A stretch of 64,000 nt of DNA. Origin: an uncultured Peptococcaceae bacterium. Its GTDB lineage: Bacteria > Bacillota > Peptococcia > Peptococcales > Peptococcaceae. The stretch spans positions 1 through 64,000 of the forward strand of contig URZX01000004.1 of NCBI GenBank assembly GCA_900552455.1, given 5' to 3'. The stretch's first letter is position 1. Every line of letters starts with the position of its first letter. The translations under genes and the position numbers were made by a program. Shown one piece after another: positions 1 to 9,355 of the stretch. The notes below the pieces were generated by a model. It saw only the letters and a program-made list of their open reading frames with translations. It searched no databases and was not told the DNA's origin.

Positions 1-568
1 AAGGCTTTTTGCCATGTTCTTCACGGTCTTTATTGACTTCTGCGAGGAGCTCTTTGGCATAACGTTTGGTCTGCTTTGGTACCATTTTCTTGGCTTTTTT
101 CTTTGTATTGGCACTGGCTTTAATATGAGTACCGTCAACAAATACTGCCTCTGTATCGAGATAGCCTTCTTCGGCAGCAGTGTTCAATATCCAACGAAAG
201 ACATATTCGATCGTTTTCTGTGAGAAACGGTGTTTGAAATTATGGCTGACTGTGGAAAAATGTGGGATAGACTCATTGATGGGGAGGCCCAAAAACCAGC
301 GATAGGCCATGTTCATATTGATCTCTTCCAGAGTTCGGCGAAGAGAAGGAAGGCCATAGATGTGTTGAATAAGGACGATCTTAAAAAGGATAACAGGATC
401 AATGCTTGGTCTGCCATTATCTTCACAGTAAAGATCTTCCACGAAATCATAGATCCTGTCAAAATCGATGGCAGCATCTATCTTGCGGAGAAGGTGGTCT
501 TCTGGGACCATGGCTTCGAGACTGACGAATTCAATGACGTTACGTTTATTAGGATATTTAGCTAACAT
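1..568 (-). CDS. IS1182-family transposase, 3' part cut by the window edge
   Basis: Reading leftward from an ATG at 566-568, the frame stays open to the window edge for about 189 codons. The start (MLAKYPNKRNVIEFVSLE) and the following stretch with R-K-I-D, D-G-R-P-S-I-D-P, Y-G-L-P-S-L-R-R-T and R-W-F-L-G-L are typical of the DUF772 N-terminal domain of IS1182/IS5-type DDE transposases. A later segment, V-F-V-D-G-T-H-I-K-A-S-A-N, fits the first catalytic Asp region. The enzyme would cut and move its own element. The catalytic C-terminal half lies outside the window, so intactness cannot be judged. A 12-bp inverted repeat sits directly upstream of the start. It lies next to the end of a catabolic operon in AT-rich DNA. 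Confidence 0.9.
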   Translation of the reverse strand, partial: MLAKYPNKRNVIEFVSLEAMVPEDHLLRKIDAAIDFDRIYDFVEDLYCEDNGRPSIDPVILFKIVLIQHIYGLPSLRRTLEEINMNMAYRWFLGLPINESIPHFSTVSHNFKHRFSQKTIEYVFRWILNTAAEEGYLDTEAVFVDGTHIKASANTKKKAKKMVPKQTKRYAKELLAEVNKDREEHGKKP

Positions 569-572
569 ATGA

Positions 573-608
573 ATCACCCCACATACATTTTACTGCATGT
601 GGGGTGAT
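573..608. repeat. 12-bp inverted repeat upstream of the transposase start
   Basis: ATCACCCCACAT at 573-584 is perfectly complementary to ATGTGGGGTGAT at 597-608, with a 12-nt loop. It lies 4 bp upstream of the transposase start codon, where it could hide the ribosome-binding site in read-through transcripts, as many insertion sequences do. The true terminal repeat and the element edge, probably between about 610 and 700, were not identified. Confidence 0.7.
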
Positions 609-718
609 ATGACGAGAAAAAGGCAGCCGATTGGTGACCTTTTTCGACAAGCTGGAGGGGGACAAAAGTGACGTCTTGTTTTCTAAACTCATACATTACT
701 TTTCTTCCAAACCACACA

Positions 719-1564
719 TCAAACAACAGTTTTTGTTTTCTCTGCTTCTTCTAAGCCAAGCAATCTGGCTGCATTATGGTACATAATATCCGGAAGGATT
801 TCTTCTTTGATACCACTCTTCAAATGAGCCTCAACAGCATACTTCAACGTTTTTCCAGGATACGTAGAGCCAAAAATAATCTTTTTCGCCAGAAAATGAT
901 TGGCAGCTGTTACGTAATCCTGATGACCAGGATTATCTGGCATCAAATAAAAATCTGGGCTAAGATATACATTTGGACGCTGATAGCAAATATGGCAAAT
1001 CTGTGTAATATAAGGCCATCCACCGTGGGTTAATACCATTTTTAAATCCGGGAACATTTTTGCAACATAGTCAATATATTTCGGTTCATAAAATTCCAAG
1101 GAATCGCAGTACAATCCACCAAAAGTAATCGTTAGCACAATATTCTCCGCCTGGCATTTTTCATAAATCGGCCAAAGAATGCGATCATCTGCTGGAACAG
1201 GTCTTTTTATAAAGATCTGTCCTGGCTCGATAATAGCGCCAACAGAATTACCATTGACGATGTACTTGTCAATATCGCCAACTGGATCATCTGCATACGG
1301 ATCAATATGAGCTAATGTCACAAATCTATCTTTATATGTACCGACAAGCTCATCCATATCACTCATATCCTGCCCATATCGATAAGGAGCTACACCTAGA
1401 ACAACATTTGCTTCATCCATTTCTTTGATCATGAGGTCCATGTCAAATTTTCTGGCAGCCTCACTATAATGTGGATTATCCGGATTATTTTGTGCTGCTT
1501 CAAAAATCTTATTTACATTAAAAGACTTAAATGGTGGTCTCAATCGCCAGTCAATGACTTTCAT
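719..1564 (-). CDS. amidohydrolase-fold (Amidohydro_2) protein, copy 1
   Basis: A 281-residue TIM-barrel protein of the amidohydrolase-2 family, which includes aminocarboxymuconate-semialdehyde decarboxylase and related decarboxylases or hydrolases. It begins MKVIDWRLRPPF and has the typical L-T-H-G-G-W-P strand near residue 180, an N-V-Y-L-S-P-D segment and a late F-G-S-T-Y-P motif. The usual N-terminal H-x-H metal pair is replaced by R-L-R, so classical binuclear chemistry is doubtful. An AAGGAGTG site precedes the ATG. It is the last gene of the 6652-to-719 operon and is a paralogue of the first gene of that operon (same length and motifs). The substrate is unknown; the SDR, flavin reductase and SLC13 neighbours suggest catabolism of a small organic acid. 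Confidence 0.85.
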   Translation of the reverse strand: MKVIDWRLRPPFKSFNVNKIFEAAQNNPDNPHYSEAARKFDMDLMIKEMDEANVVLGVAPYRYGQDMSDMDELVGTYKDRFVTLAHIDPYADDPVGDIDKYIVNGNSVGAIIEPGQIFIKRPVPADDRILWPIYEKCQAENIVLTITFGGLYCDSLEFYEPKYIDYVAKMFPDLKMVLTHGGWPYITQICHICYQRPNVYLSPDFYLMPDNPGHQDYVTAANHFLAKKIIFGSTYPGKTLKYAVEAHLKSGIKEEILPDIMYHNAARLLGLEEAEKTKTVV

Positions 1565-1587
1565 TCTTCTTCACACTCCTTATATTA

Positions 1588-2352
1588 TTATCTAATTCCC
1601 AATCCACCATCAACATACAAGCTCTCGCCATGTACATAAGCCGCTTCATCCGAACAAAGGAAGATTGCCGCTCCAGCCATATCTTCAGGCTTGCCTACAC
1701 GTCCAATTGGAATTGTATTAGCAACTCTTTCGCGGAAAGCCGGATCTGCCATTGATCCATTAATATTCATCGGAGTCAAAATCAATCCTGGATGTAAAAT
1801 ATTCAATCTGATGTTTGTACCTTCCAGATCTCTAGCAGCAGATCTACTCATACCTACAATAGCAGCTTTAGTTGCACTATATGGTAAAGCATTTGGCTGC
1901 CCCTTTTTCACCCCACTAAGCGAAGATGTATTCAAAATTGCACATGATTCACCTGTTGCTTTCATATGAGGTACTACCGCCTTCATGCCAAGCATAGGAC
2001 CTACCACGTTAATATTTAACGCTCTTCTAAATTCATCTGGATCAGTATCCTCAATCGTCCCAAAAGGTCGAATAGCCGCATTATTCAACAGAATATTGAT
2101 TTTTCCATAAGCATTCAACGTCTCTTCAACAATCTTTTCCCAACTAGCTTCTTGACTGACATCAGCCAGAACCGTTATGACTTCACCGCCGTCCTTTCGA
2201 ATCTCGTCAGCAATTCTTTCCATGTCTTCTTTACGCCGACTTGTTACCATTGTAATTTTCGCGCCTTCTTTTGCGAAAGCTCTGGCTTCCGCTTCACCAA
2301 TACCACTTGCAGCACCGGTAATAATGGCAACTTTTCCTTCAAGTCTTTTCAT
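1588..2352 (-). CDS. short-chain dehydrogenase/reductase (SDR)
   Basis: A classical 254-residue SDR that oxidises or reduces a hydroxyl/keto group with NAD(P)(H). It shows the Rossmann T-G-A-A-S-G-I-G motif near residue 12, the N-N-A-A motif near residue 90, catalytic S-S-L-S and Y-S-A-T-K (Tyr/Lys near 158/162), and the C-terminal Y-V-H-G-E-S-L-Y-V-D-G-G typical of FabG/glucose-dehydrogenase-like SDRs. A strong GGAGG site precedes the ATG. It lies 20 bp downstream of the SLC13 gene and 23 bp upstream of an amidohydrolase gene in one operon. The substrate cannot be told from sequence, and the operon does not look like fatty-acid synthesis. Confidence 0.92.
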   Translation of the reverse strand: MKRLEGKVAIITGAASGIGEAEARAFAKEGAKITMVTSRRKEDMERIADEIRKDGGEVITVLADVSQEASWEKIVEETLNAYGKINILLNNAAIRPFGTIEDTDPDEFRRALNINVVGPMLGMKAVVPHMKATGESCAILNTSSLSGVKKGQPNALPYSATKAAIVGMSRSAARDLEGTNIRLNILHPGLILTPMNINGSMADPAFRERVANTIPIGRVGKPEDMAGAAIFLCSDEAAYVHGESLYVDGGLGIR

Positions 2353-2372
2353 TTATAATCCTCCTATCACTC

Positions 2373-3818
2373 TTAATAGATAAGGTTGGTTAACGGAATA
2401 CCTAATCCCAAACCCAAAACTACTGTCAAAACAAATACCCAAGCGCCATAAATATATGCCGATTTTGTGTCTACCCACTTGTTAGCAAAAATCATCGCTG
2501 CAGGACCGGAAGCTGGAGCTGTCATAAATGCAATATTCAAAATCCAGCAGCCCAATACCGTCATTACGTATGGATCTGCCCCACATTGTTCCATAAAGGA
2601 ACACATAATAGGTACAAATACAGTAATAACCACAACATTATTTGCTAACTGTGTAATAACTAATGGAATAAGCATCGAAATAATAATGAAGCCTGTCGTA
2701 CCAAAGCCACTATACAGTGGTTCAAGAACCGTCTTTAACAAAGCGATTATTCCACTTTCCTCCGAGGTCAAAGCTCCACCAATATTTGCAATGGCAACGA
2801 ACATGAAGATAATATCCCATTGAACACCTTTAAAAATCAGTTCTGCAAAATTGTACCTTCCTTTGTTCAAATTCCAGACCAAGAACAAGCCTACAACTAA
2901 TGCCGGCGTCCCATAAGTCCCAAAAGTATTAATGAAAGCATACAACGCTGAATCCTGTGGCAAAATACTTGGCAAGAAAAGCATAACCATCATCAGAATC
3001 AACAAAAATCCAATAACCTTTTGATCAAACGTTAATTTATCGTCCCTATGCTGCTTAAAAATTTCTGTATTCGTCAATAATGAGGTATCTGCCTTCATTA
3101 CATACTTACCAAAAAGCAAGAAACCAACCAAGAACAGGAGCCCCAATATTACTGTTACAACCGTAAATTGAACATAATTAACATTAAAGTTTTCATAAAA
3201 TCCACCCATTAAGCGGACATAAATAACTGAAAGGCCTTTAAAAGGAAGCATCGCCGCCCCAACGTTACACATTACGCTGATACCAGCAATCATCATCACC
3301 GGATATTTATCATAAGGTTTATATCCTACCTGTTCGCAAGCATGCAGGAAAATGCTCCATAGTAAAACAATTGAAGCGTACAAACTTACTAGGCAGCCCA
3401 TTAACCATGCCGCCAGCAAAAACATAAAACTCAGTACCCATGGACGACCTTCTGTAATTTTACGACTTAACAACCAATTTGCCAGCCAAGTCGAAAGACC
3501 ACATGCTTCAACTGCGGCCGCAAACAAAAGTAAGAAGAAAATGAGAACCGTCGTTGAATCACCAAACCCAACACTTAATGCCTCTGCACTTGTCGTATAT
3601 CCTGACAAAGCTAAAAAGAGCACGGTAAATATGCTTGGTAAAACAAATCCTAATGTACTCCAGCCCCAAATCATTCCTAAAAAAATCCCTATGATTTCCA
3701 TCCCAAGCGGCGGCAAACCACCTATTGGAGGAATAAATTTGAAGCCAATCATCAAGATAAACATAATAACGACATGAATATATTTTTTATTGAGGGTAAA
3801 TCCTTTCGCTTGTTCCAT
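2373..3818 (-). CDS. SLC13/DASS-family anion:cation symporter, copy 1
   Basis: A very hydrophobic 481-residue protein with about 11-12 membrane segments, resembling divalent anion:sodium symporters (DASS/ArsB-NhaD superfamily) that import di- or tricarboxylates. It contains a first half around F-G-D-S-T-T-V-L-I-F-F and a second half with T-Q-L-A-N-N-V-V-V-I-T and N-I-A-F-M-T-A-P-A-S-G-P, matching the repeated helix-break/SNT-like motifs of the fold. The start follows an AGGAGGGA site. It probably brings in the substrate for the surrounding amidohydrolase/SDR/reductase enzymes. A close relative, with a broken N-terminus, is encoded at 17587-19028; two more distant relatives are at 49.7 and 57.9 kb. 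Confidence 0.88.
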   Translation of the reverse strand: MEQAKGFTLNKKYIHVVIMFILMIGFKFIPPIGGLPPLGMEIIGIFLGMIWGWSTLGFVLPSIFTVLFLALSGYTTSAEALSVGFGDSTTVLIFFLLLFAAAVEACGLSTWLANWLLSRKITEGRPWVLSFMFLLAAWLMGCLVSLYASIVLLWSIFLHACEQVGYKPYDKYPVMMIAGISVMCNVGAAMLPFKGLSVIYVRLMGGFYENFNVNYVQFTVVTVILGLLFLVGFLLFGKYVMKADTSLLTNTEIFKQHRDDKLTFDQKVIGFLLILMMVMLFLPSILPQDSALYAFINTFGTYGTPALVVGLFLVWNLNKGRYNFAELIFKGVQWDIIFMFVAIANIGGALTSEESGIIALLKTVLEPLYSGFGTTGFIIISMLIPLVITQLANNVVVITVFVPIMCSFMEQCGADPYVMTVLGCWILNIAFMTAPASGPAAMIFANKWVDTKSAYIYGAWVFVLTVVLGLGLGIPLTNLIY

Positions 3819-3855
3819 TTTTTGTCCCTCCTAATAACATTTTTTCATAAAACAC

Positions 3856-5779
3856 CTAAAGGTTCATTGCAGTTTCAAATCCTTCTCGCACTGCATCCAT
3901 AACCTGCCTTACCTCTTTTGCATCGCCAATTGTAATAATTTTTTTCTTACAATCTACAATTGATTTTGAAAGCGCATTTTCTTCCTGCATACCAATTGCT
4001 AAAATCACGGTGTCAGCTTGAACCTCGATTAATTGATCTTTCGCAATTTCAACAACAACGCTATCTTCTCGAATATCCTTTACACAGCCATTTAATATCA
4101 CATTAATAGTACTATCCTCAACAGCTTTTAATAAAAACTCTCTTGGATGAGCCGTTTCCTTAATGGCTAAGTCATTTGTCATCTCGATTAAAGTAACGTC
4201 TTTTCTATGTACTGCAAGATGCAACGCTGTTTCAGTCCCAATTTGTCCGCCACCAATCACGATAGCTTTTTGACCACAAAATACTTTTCCATCTAAAATT
4301 TCGCATGCTGTTACTACCTTTTTGCTGCCAACTCCAGAAATCTCTGGAATGATTGGTTTGCCTCCCGTAGCTACAATAACAACATCGCAATCACTATTTT
4401 CGATCAAATCCTTATCAACCTGCTGATTCAGAATCACATTAACACCAAGTTTTTTCAACATAATTTGTTGCCAGTATAAGAATGATGTTATCTCCCCTTT
4501 ATTTGGCGGAATTGCAGCCAGGCGATATTGTCCGCCTAAGCAATTATTTTTTTCATATAATATGACCTGATGTCCTTGTTCTGCTGCTGTAATCGCGGCC
4601 TGCATCCCAGCAGGGCCACCACCAACAACCAATACTTTTTTTAAATTGGTCGGTTTGTTTATTGATATATTTGTACTCTTGACCTAACATAGGATTTAAC
4701 GCGCAATGTATCGGTTTATCCTTTAAAAGAACCCCCATGCAACCTTGACTGCAAGCAATACAGTATCTAATCTCTTCAAAATTTCCTTGTCTCGCTTTCT
4801 CCGGCATATGCGGATCACATAATGACGCACGTGCCATTGTTACAAAATCAGCTTTCCCTGATCGGATGATCTGATCAGCAATTAAAGGATCATTAATTCG
4901 CCCTACTGTTATGACTGGAATATGAACGATTTCCTTTACTTCCTTAGCAAAATCAGTCAACCACCCGTGTTTTATCGCCTGTGGTGGTGCAATAGCGTAC
5001 GAACTACCATAAACACCTGCGGAAACGTGCAAAAAATCAATTCCAGCAGCTTCCAGCATTAATGCAATTGTTTTTGTATCTTCTTTTGTACGTCCACCTG
5101 GAACCAATTCATCTGCTGAAATTCTGAAACCAACTATAAATTCTTCTCCAACAGCTTTTCGAATTGCCGCGATAGCTTCTAATGGGAAACGCATTCGATT
5201 AGTTAAAGAACCGCCGTATTGATCAATTCGCTTATTTGAATAAGATGACATAAACTCTGCCACAAGATATCCATGACCGCCATGAATTTCAATACCATCA
5301 AATCCAGCTTGTTTACATCGTCTTGCGCAATCAGCAAAATCTTGTTCTATGTCTTTAATTTCCTCTACAGTTAATTCATGTGGAATCTGCTTATTTGCTG
5401 GACATGGAACTGCTGAAGGAGCTTCTGGAGGGAATCCTGTAACACCTTGATGAGTCTGCCGCCCAGCATGATAAATCTGTGCAATAATCTTACTATCATA
5501 TTGATGTACTCTTCGTGTTAACTCAGAATGACTATCTATTAAACTATCGTCCCACATTCCTGCAACATTACTAAAACCTTTTCCTTTAACACGAATAGCA
5601 TAATCTTCTGTAATAATCATGCCAAATCCGCCCTTGGCTTTTTCTTTATGATATGCTATATATCTTTCTGAAGCCGAGCCATCTTTATTGCAAAAATTAG
5701 TAACCATTGCAGAAACAACCAATCTATTCGGGAAAGTAACATTTTTTATTGTATATGGAGAAAAAACATGATCTAACAT
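3856..5779 (-). pseudogene. NADH:flavin oxidoreductase / 2,4-dienoyl-CoA reductase-like, frameshifted
   Basis: Two frames together encode a roughly 640-residue protein of the old-yellow-enzyme/2,4-dienoyl-CoA reductase family: an FMN TIM barrel (residues 1-330), a 4Fe-4S motif C340-x2-C343-x3-C347-x11-C359, then an FAD/NAD(P) domain starting V-V-G-G-G-P-A-G-M with a second G-G-G-Q-I-G-T-E site. The first frame covers 5779 to 4553; the domain that should follow continues in the other frame to 3856. The break lies at seven A residues (minus strand; 4636-4642). Removing one A restores the reading F-K-K-V-L-V-V-G-G-G-P-A-G. It may be a real mutation, transcript slippage or a homopolymer sequencing error. 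If functional it would reduce an enoate-type substrate for the operon. Confidence 0.88.
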
Positions 5780-5806
5780 ACAGACTCCTTTCCAGCCGTT
5801 ACAGAC

Positions 5807-6652
5807 TTAAATTCCCAAAAAATCTACTGCATTCTGATACATAATCTTCGGCAAAACTTCTTCTTTAATACCAAGTGTCTCTGTATAATATTTTACAGCA
5901 TCGTTCATTGGAGCTATTGGGTATGCGGAGCCAAAAAGGAATTTATTTGGAATCATCTGATTCATAGCTGCCACATAATCCACTGTTCCCGGACCACCCA
6001 TGCAATACAAATCTGGGCTGAGATAAATACCTGGCCGCTTCAGAGCTAACCAACAAACTTCATTAACCCATGGCCAGCCACCGTGAGCCAACGCGATTTT
6101 TAATTTAGGAAATTGTTCAGCAACATTATCCAATTCAATCGGATTCATATATCTTAAACTCAGCTGAGTAAGTCCACCAAAAGACATCAGTAATGGTAAC
6201 TCATTTTGCTGGCACATTTCATAGATCGGCATCATACGTGGATCCATAGGGCCCATTGGATCTTTACACAAACCTGGTTCAACAACTACACCAGCACAAG
6301 GGCCATTGACTGCATATGTTTCAATTTCATATGCTGCAGCATCAGCACCAAGATTAGGATCAACACCAGCCAAGCACAGATAGCGATTAGTATATTTATC
6401 CATTAGCCATAAGAGATCAGCATTATCCATTCCAAAATATTTTCTTCCTGGGACAACTCCCTGTAAAACACCAGCCTCATCCATTTCTTTAACACTTAAT
6501 TCGAGATCGCGTTTTTCTGCACTTTCCGGAACAGGCATACCAAAATGCGCCGAAAAGTTCGTCATATAATCTAAATCTGCATACAAAAATCCATGTAAGA
6601 AATCGCTGTAAGGAGGTCTGCATCGGAAATCAATAATCTTGCCATCATACAT
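5807..6652 (-). CDS. amidohydrolase-fold (Amidohydro_2) protein, copy 2
   Basis: A 281-residue paralogue of the protein at 719-1564. It starts MYDGKIIDFRCRPPY and carries A-L-A-H-G-G-W-P-W, G-I-Y-L-S-P-D-L-Y and F-G-S-A-Y-P in the same order. As in its partner, the N-terminal H-x-H is replaced by R-C-R. It is the first gene of the operon and starts 6 bp after an AAAGGAAG site; the divergent TetR gene begins 175 bp away. The flavin reductase gene follows 27 bp downstream. Two paralogues in one operon suggest two successive decarboxylation/hydrolysis steps or a hetero-oligomer; which one is inference. Confidence 0.86.
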   Translation of the reverse strand: MYDGKIIDFRCRPPYSDFLHGFLYADLDYMTNFSAHFGMPVPESAEKRDLELSVKEMDEAGVLQGVVPGRKYFGMDNADLLWLMDKYTNRYLCLAGVDPNLGADAAAYEIETYAVNGPCAGVVVEPGLCKDPMGPMDPRMMPIYEMCQQNELPLLMSFGGLTQLSLRYMNPIELDNVAEQFPKLKIALAHGGWPWVNEVCWLALKRPGIYLSPDLYCMGGPGTVDYVAAMNQMIPNKFLFGSAYPIAPMNDAVKYYTETLGIKEEVLPKIMYQNAVDFLGI

Positions 6653-6826
6653 ATAAATCTTCCTTTCATTATCAAAATAATCAGTTGTGGCACGCTACAA
6701 TCCATATGCTTTTCTTATTGATTTCATTATCTATGTTTTTTGCTTAGTATTCAATTTACAAAGAAAATCGAATGTATCGTTTGAGACATTCATGCCCATT
6801 TGTCTAAAATTCAAGAGGTGATACTA

Positions 6827-7372
6827 TTGGCTTTTAATATTGATGCAAAACAATTATTAGCAGACGCATTATACAATTTGGTTCAGGAAAAAGATTTTGA
6901 TAGTATTACAATTAGCGATATATGCAAGCGCTCCGGAGTATCCAGAGCTACTTTTTACAGATACTTTCACGACAAATATGAACTTATGTCTTATCACTAT
7001 GAGAGTTTTGTAAAGAGCAATTTTTTAGATGTTGAATCTAACTTAGCTTGGAAAGAAAAATTATATCAATACGCAAATTTTTATATGCAACACAAAGAAT
7101 ACTTTACAAATATCCTTAACTATGACGGACAAAATTCTTTCGACGAATTTCTATATTCTTATAGTCTTGCTCACTTCACAAGATTGGCAAAGAAAAAATA
7201 TAATTGTACAACACTCTCAAAAGAGGTTGTCTTCGCTATCAAAATGTATTGCTATGGAAATTCTATGATCGTTAGAGACTGGTTAAATGGAGAATTAGAT
7301 CTTACTATCGATGAGTTCTGTACCTACCGTTATGAAACAATGCCTCAAATCATGAAGGACTTCCTTGACTAA
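6827..7372 (+). CDS. TetR/AcrR-family transcriptional regulator
   Basis: About 181 residues. An N-terminal TetR helix-turn-helix (I-T-I-S-D-I-C-K-R-S-G-V-S-R-A-T-F-Y-R-Y-F, residues 25-50) is followed by an all-helical ligand domain. I prefer the TTG start at 6827 because AGAGGTG at 6814-6820 is at the right distance; GTG at 6818 and TTG at 6800 are alternatives. It is transcribed divergently from the 6652-to-719 operon and most likely represses or activates it in response to its substrate. A strong terminator follows directly. Confidence 0.88.
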   Translation: MAFNIDAKQLLADALYNLVQEKDFDSITISDICKRSGVSRATFYRYFHDKYELMSYHYESFVKSNFLDVESNLAWKEKLYQYANFYMQHKEYFTNILNYDGQNSFDEFLYSYSLAHFTRLAKKKYNCTTLSKEVVFAIKMYCYGNSMIVRDWLNGELDLTIDEFCTYRYETMPQIMKDFLD

Positions 7373-7373
7373 T

Positions 7374-7426
7374 AAAAAAGACAAATCGCATGCTATCTCT
7401 GAAGCGTTGCGATTTGTCTTTTTTAT
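7374..7426. terminator. bidirectional terminator after the TetR gene
   Basis: AAAAAGACAAATCGCA is complementary to the stretch ending at about 7424 (TTGCGATTTGTCTTTTTT), giving a long stem with A and T runs on both sides. It separates the AT-rich left segment from the convergent ABC exporter genes and lies on the base-composition boundary. Confidence 0.85.
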
Positions 7427-7435
7427 TCTATTTTC

Positions 7436-9355
7436 TCACTCCAGCTCAAACGCGCCGGTGTAGAGCTGGTAGTAGGTGCCGTGCTGGGCCATGAGTTCGT
7501 CGTGGGTGCCGCGTTCGATGATCTTGCCGTGATCGAGGACCATGACGACGTTGGCGTTTTGGATGGTAGAGAGTCGGTGGGCGATGACGAAAACAGTGCG
7601 TCCTTCCATGAGCGCGTCCATGCCGCGCTGGACGAGGGCTTCGGTGCGCGTATCGATGGACGAGGTTGCTTCATCGAGGATCATCACCGGCGGATTGCTG
7701 ACAGCTGCGCGGGCGATGGAGAGAAGCTGACGCTGTCCCTGGCTGAGTCCGGCGCCGTCGCCGGCGAGGATGGTGTCATACCCCTGCGGCAGCATACGAA
7801 TGAAACTGTCGGCATTGGCGAGTTTTGCTGCGGCGATGCATTCTTCATCGCTGGCGGCTGGATTGCCGTAGCGGATATTTTCCATGACGCTGCCGGTGAA
7901 GAGGTTGACATCCTGAAGAACGATGCCGAGAGAGCGGCGCAAATCGTTCTTGCGGATTTTTTTGACGTCGATGCCATCGTAAAGGATGGTGCCGTCGTCG
8001 ATGTCGTAAAACCGATTGATGAGATTGGTGATGGTGGTTTTTCCCGCTCCGGTCGCGCCAACGAAGGCAACTTTCTGTCCAGGCTTGGCGTAGAGGGTGA
8101 TGTCGTGGAGGATCTGCTTAGCTGGTGTGTAGCCGAAATTGACATGCTCGAGACGAACATCGCCGCGCAAGCGACGGTACTCAGCGCTACCATTTTGCAC
8201 ACGCTTCCAGGCCCAGATGCCGGTGTGGTGATCGCTCTCTGTGAAGGAACCGTCTGCATTTTCTGTGACATTGACAAGGACGACGCTGCCGTCGTCGATC
8301 TCGTCGGGTTCATCCATGAGCGCAAAAATACGCGCGGCGCCGGCGAGCGCTGTGATGATGGCGTTGAGCTGGCTGGAGATCTGCGTCACCGGCATGGTAA
8401 AGTTGCGCGCGAGCGTGAGAAAGCTGGCGATCATGCCGACGGTCATCGGGCCAAACCCGCTGATGCCGAGATTGGTGACGCCGCCGATGGCCATGGCTGC
8501 GCCGACGAGGGCGACGACGATGTATTGGAGATAACCGAAGCCGTTCATGATCGGCATCATGGCCATGGCGTGGCCGTTGGAAAGATAGGCGGCTTCTTCC
8601 CAGGCTTTGTTGCGGCGCTGCATTTCTTCCTTGGCTTTGTTCTCGTAGCCGAAAACCTTGACGACTTTTTCGCCGTTGATGATCTCTTCAACGTAGCCAT
8701 CGAGGGCGGCAAGCGTGGTCTGCTGCTTCATAAAATACGGGCCGGAAAGACCGGTGATGAAGCCGGCGATCTTGATCACACAAAAAATACCGAGCACCAT
8801 GAGAATGGTCAGCCAGACGCTAATCGTCAGCATGGAAACGAAAACAGTGACGAGTGTGAAAAACGAGCTCACAGCTGCGGTGAAGGTCTGGCTCATCATC
8901 TGGCGCAGGGTGTCAACGTCGTTGGTGTAGAGGCTCATGACGTCGCCGTATTCGTGGCTATCGAAATAACTGATCGGCAGGCGCTGCATTTTGGCGAACA
9001 TGTCGTTGCGCATGCGTTCCATGGTGCGCTGCGCGACGAACGCCATGATCCAGCTGTAAGCCAGCGTGGCGACGATGCCGCTGGCCAAAAGCAGACACAT
9101 GCGAAAGATGGCGTGGAGCAGTCCGCTCATGTCGGGATCAGCAACGCCGATGAGCGGGGTGATGTAATCGTCGATGAGCGTGCGCAGAAAAAGCGAGCTT
9201 GCTGCAGAAGCGATGGCACTGATCAGCACGCAGACGACGACAACTGCGAGCAACGCTTTGTAGGCGCCAAAATAATTGAGCAGCCGTTTCAGGGTATTTT
9301 TGTCGAAGCTTTTGAGGGTTTTGCGCGAAAGCATCGGGCCGTGTCTTGGGCTCAT
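7436..9355 (-). CDS. ABC exporter half-transporter with canonical ATPase site
   Basis: A 639-residue type IV ABC exporter half: about six membrane helices (residues 30-340) fused to a nucleotide-binding domain. The Walker A is G-A-T-G-A-G-K-T-T, the signature reads L-S-Q-G-Q (usually LSGGQ), and Walker B V-M-I-L-D-E-A-T-S carries the catalytic Glu. It follows the 587-codon partner and their ends overlap as ATGA, showing coupled translation. Together they should form a heterodimeric multidrug/lipid exporter like LmrCD/BmrCD or MdlAB. The substrate is unknown. An inserted loop near residues 350-385 with charged and aromatic residues lies between the membrane and ATPase domains. Confidence 0.93.
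   Translation of the reverse strand: MSPRHGPMLSRKTLKSFDKNTLKRLLNYFGAYKALLAVVVVCVLISAIASAASSLFLRTLIDDYITPLIGVADPDMSGLLHAIFRMCLLLASGIVATLAYSWIMAFVAQRTMERMRNDMFAKMQRLPISYFDSHEYGDVMSLYTNDVDTLRQMMSQTFTAAVSSFFTLVTVFVSMLTISVWLTILMVLGIFCVIKIAGFITGLSGPYFMKQQTTLAALDGYVEEIINGEKVVKVFGYENKAKEEMQRRNKAWEEAAYLSNGHAMAMMPIMNGFGYLQYIVVALVGAAMAIGGVTNLGISGFGPMTVGMIASFLTLARNFTMPVTQISSQLNAIITALAGAARIFALMDEPDEIDDGSVVLVNVTENADGSFTESDHHTGIWAWKRVQNGSAEYRRLRGDVRLEHVNFGYTPAKQILHDITLYAKPGQKVAFVGATGAGKTTITNLINRFYDIDDGTILYDGIDVKKIRKNDLRRSLGIVLQDVNLFTGSVMENIRYGNPAASDEECIAAAKLANADSFIRMLPQGYDTILAGDGAGLSQGQRQLLSIARAAVSNPPVMILDEATSSIDTRTEALVQRGMDALMEGRTVFVIAHRLSTIQNANVVMVLDHGKIIERGTHDELMAQHGTYYQLYTGAFELE

Noticed and set aside
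4636..4642. Programmed ribosomal frameshift as a firm annotation
   Set aside because: The needed shift is +1 (or loss of one A), the second gene part has no separate start signal, and the family is normally one chain; mutation or sequencing error is simpler.
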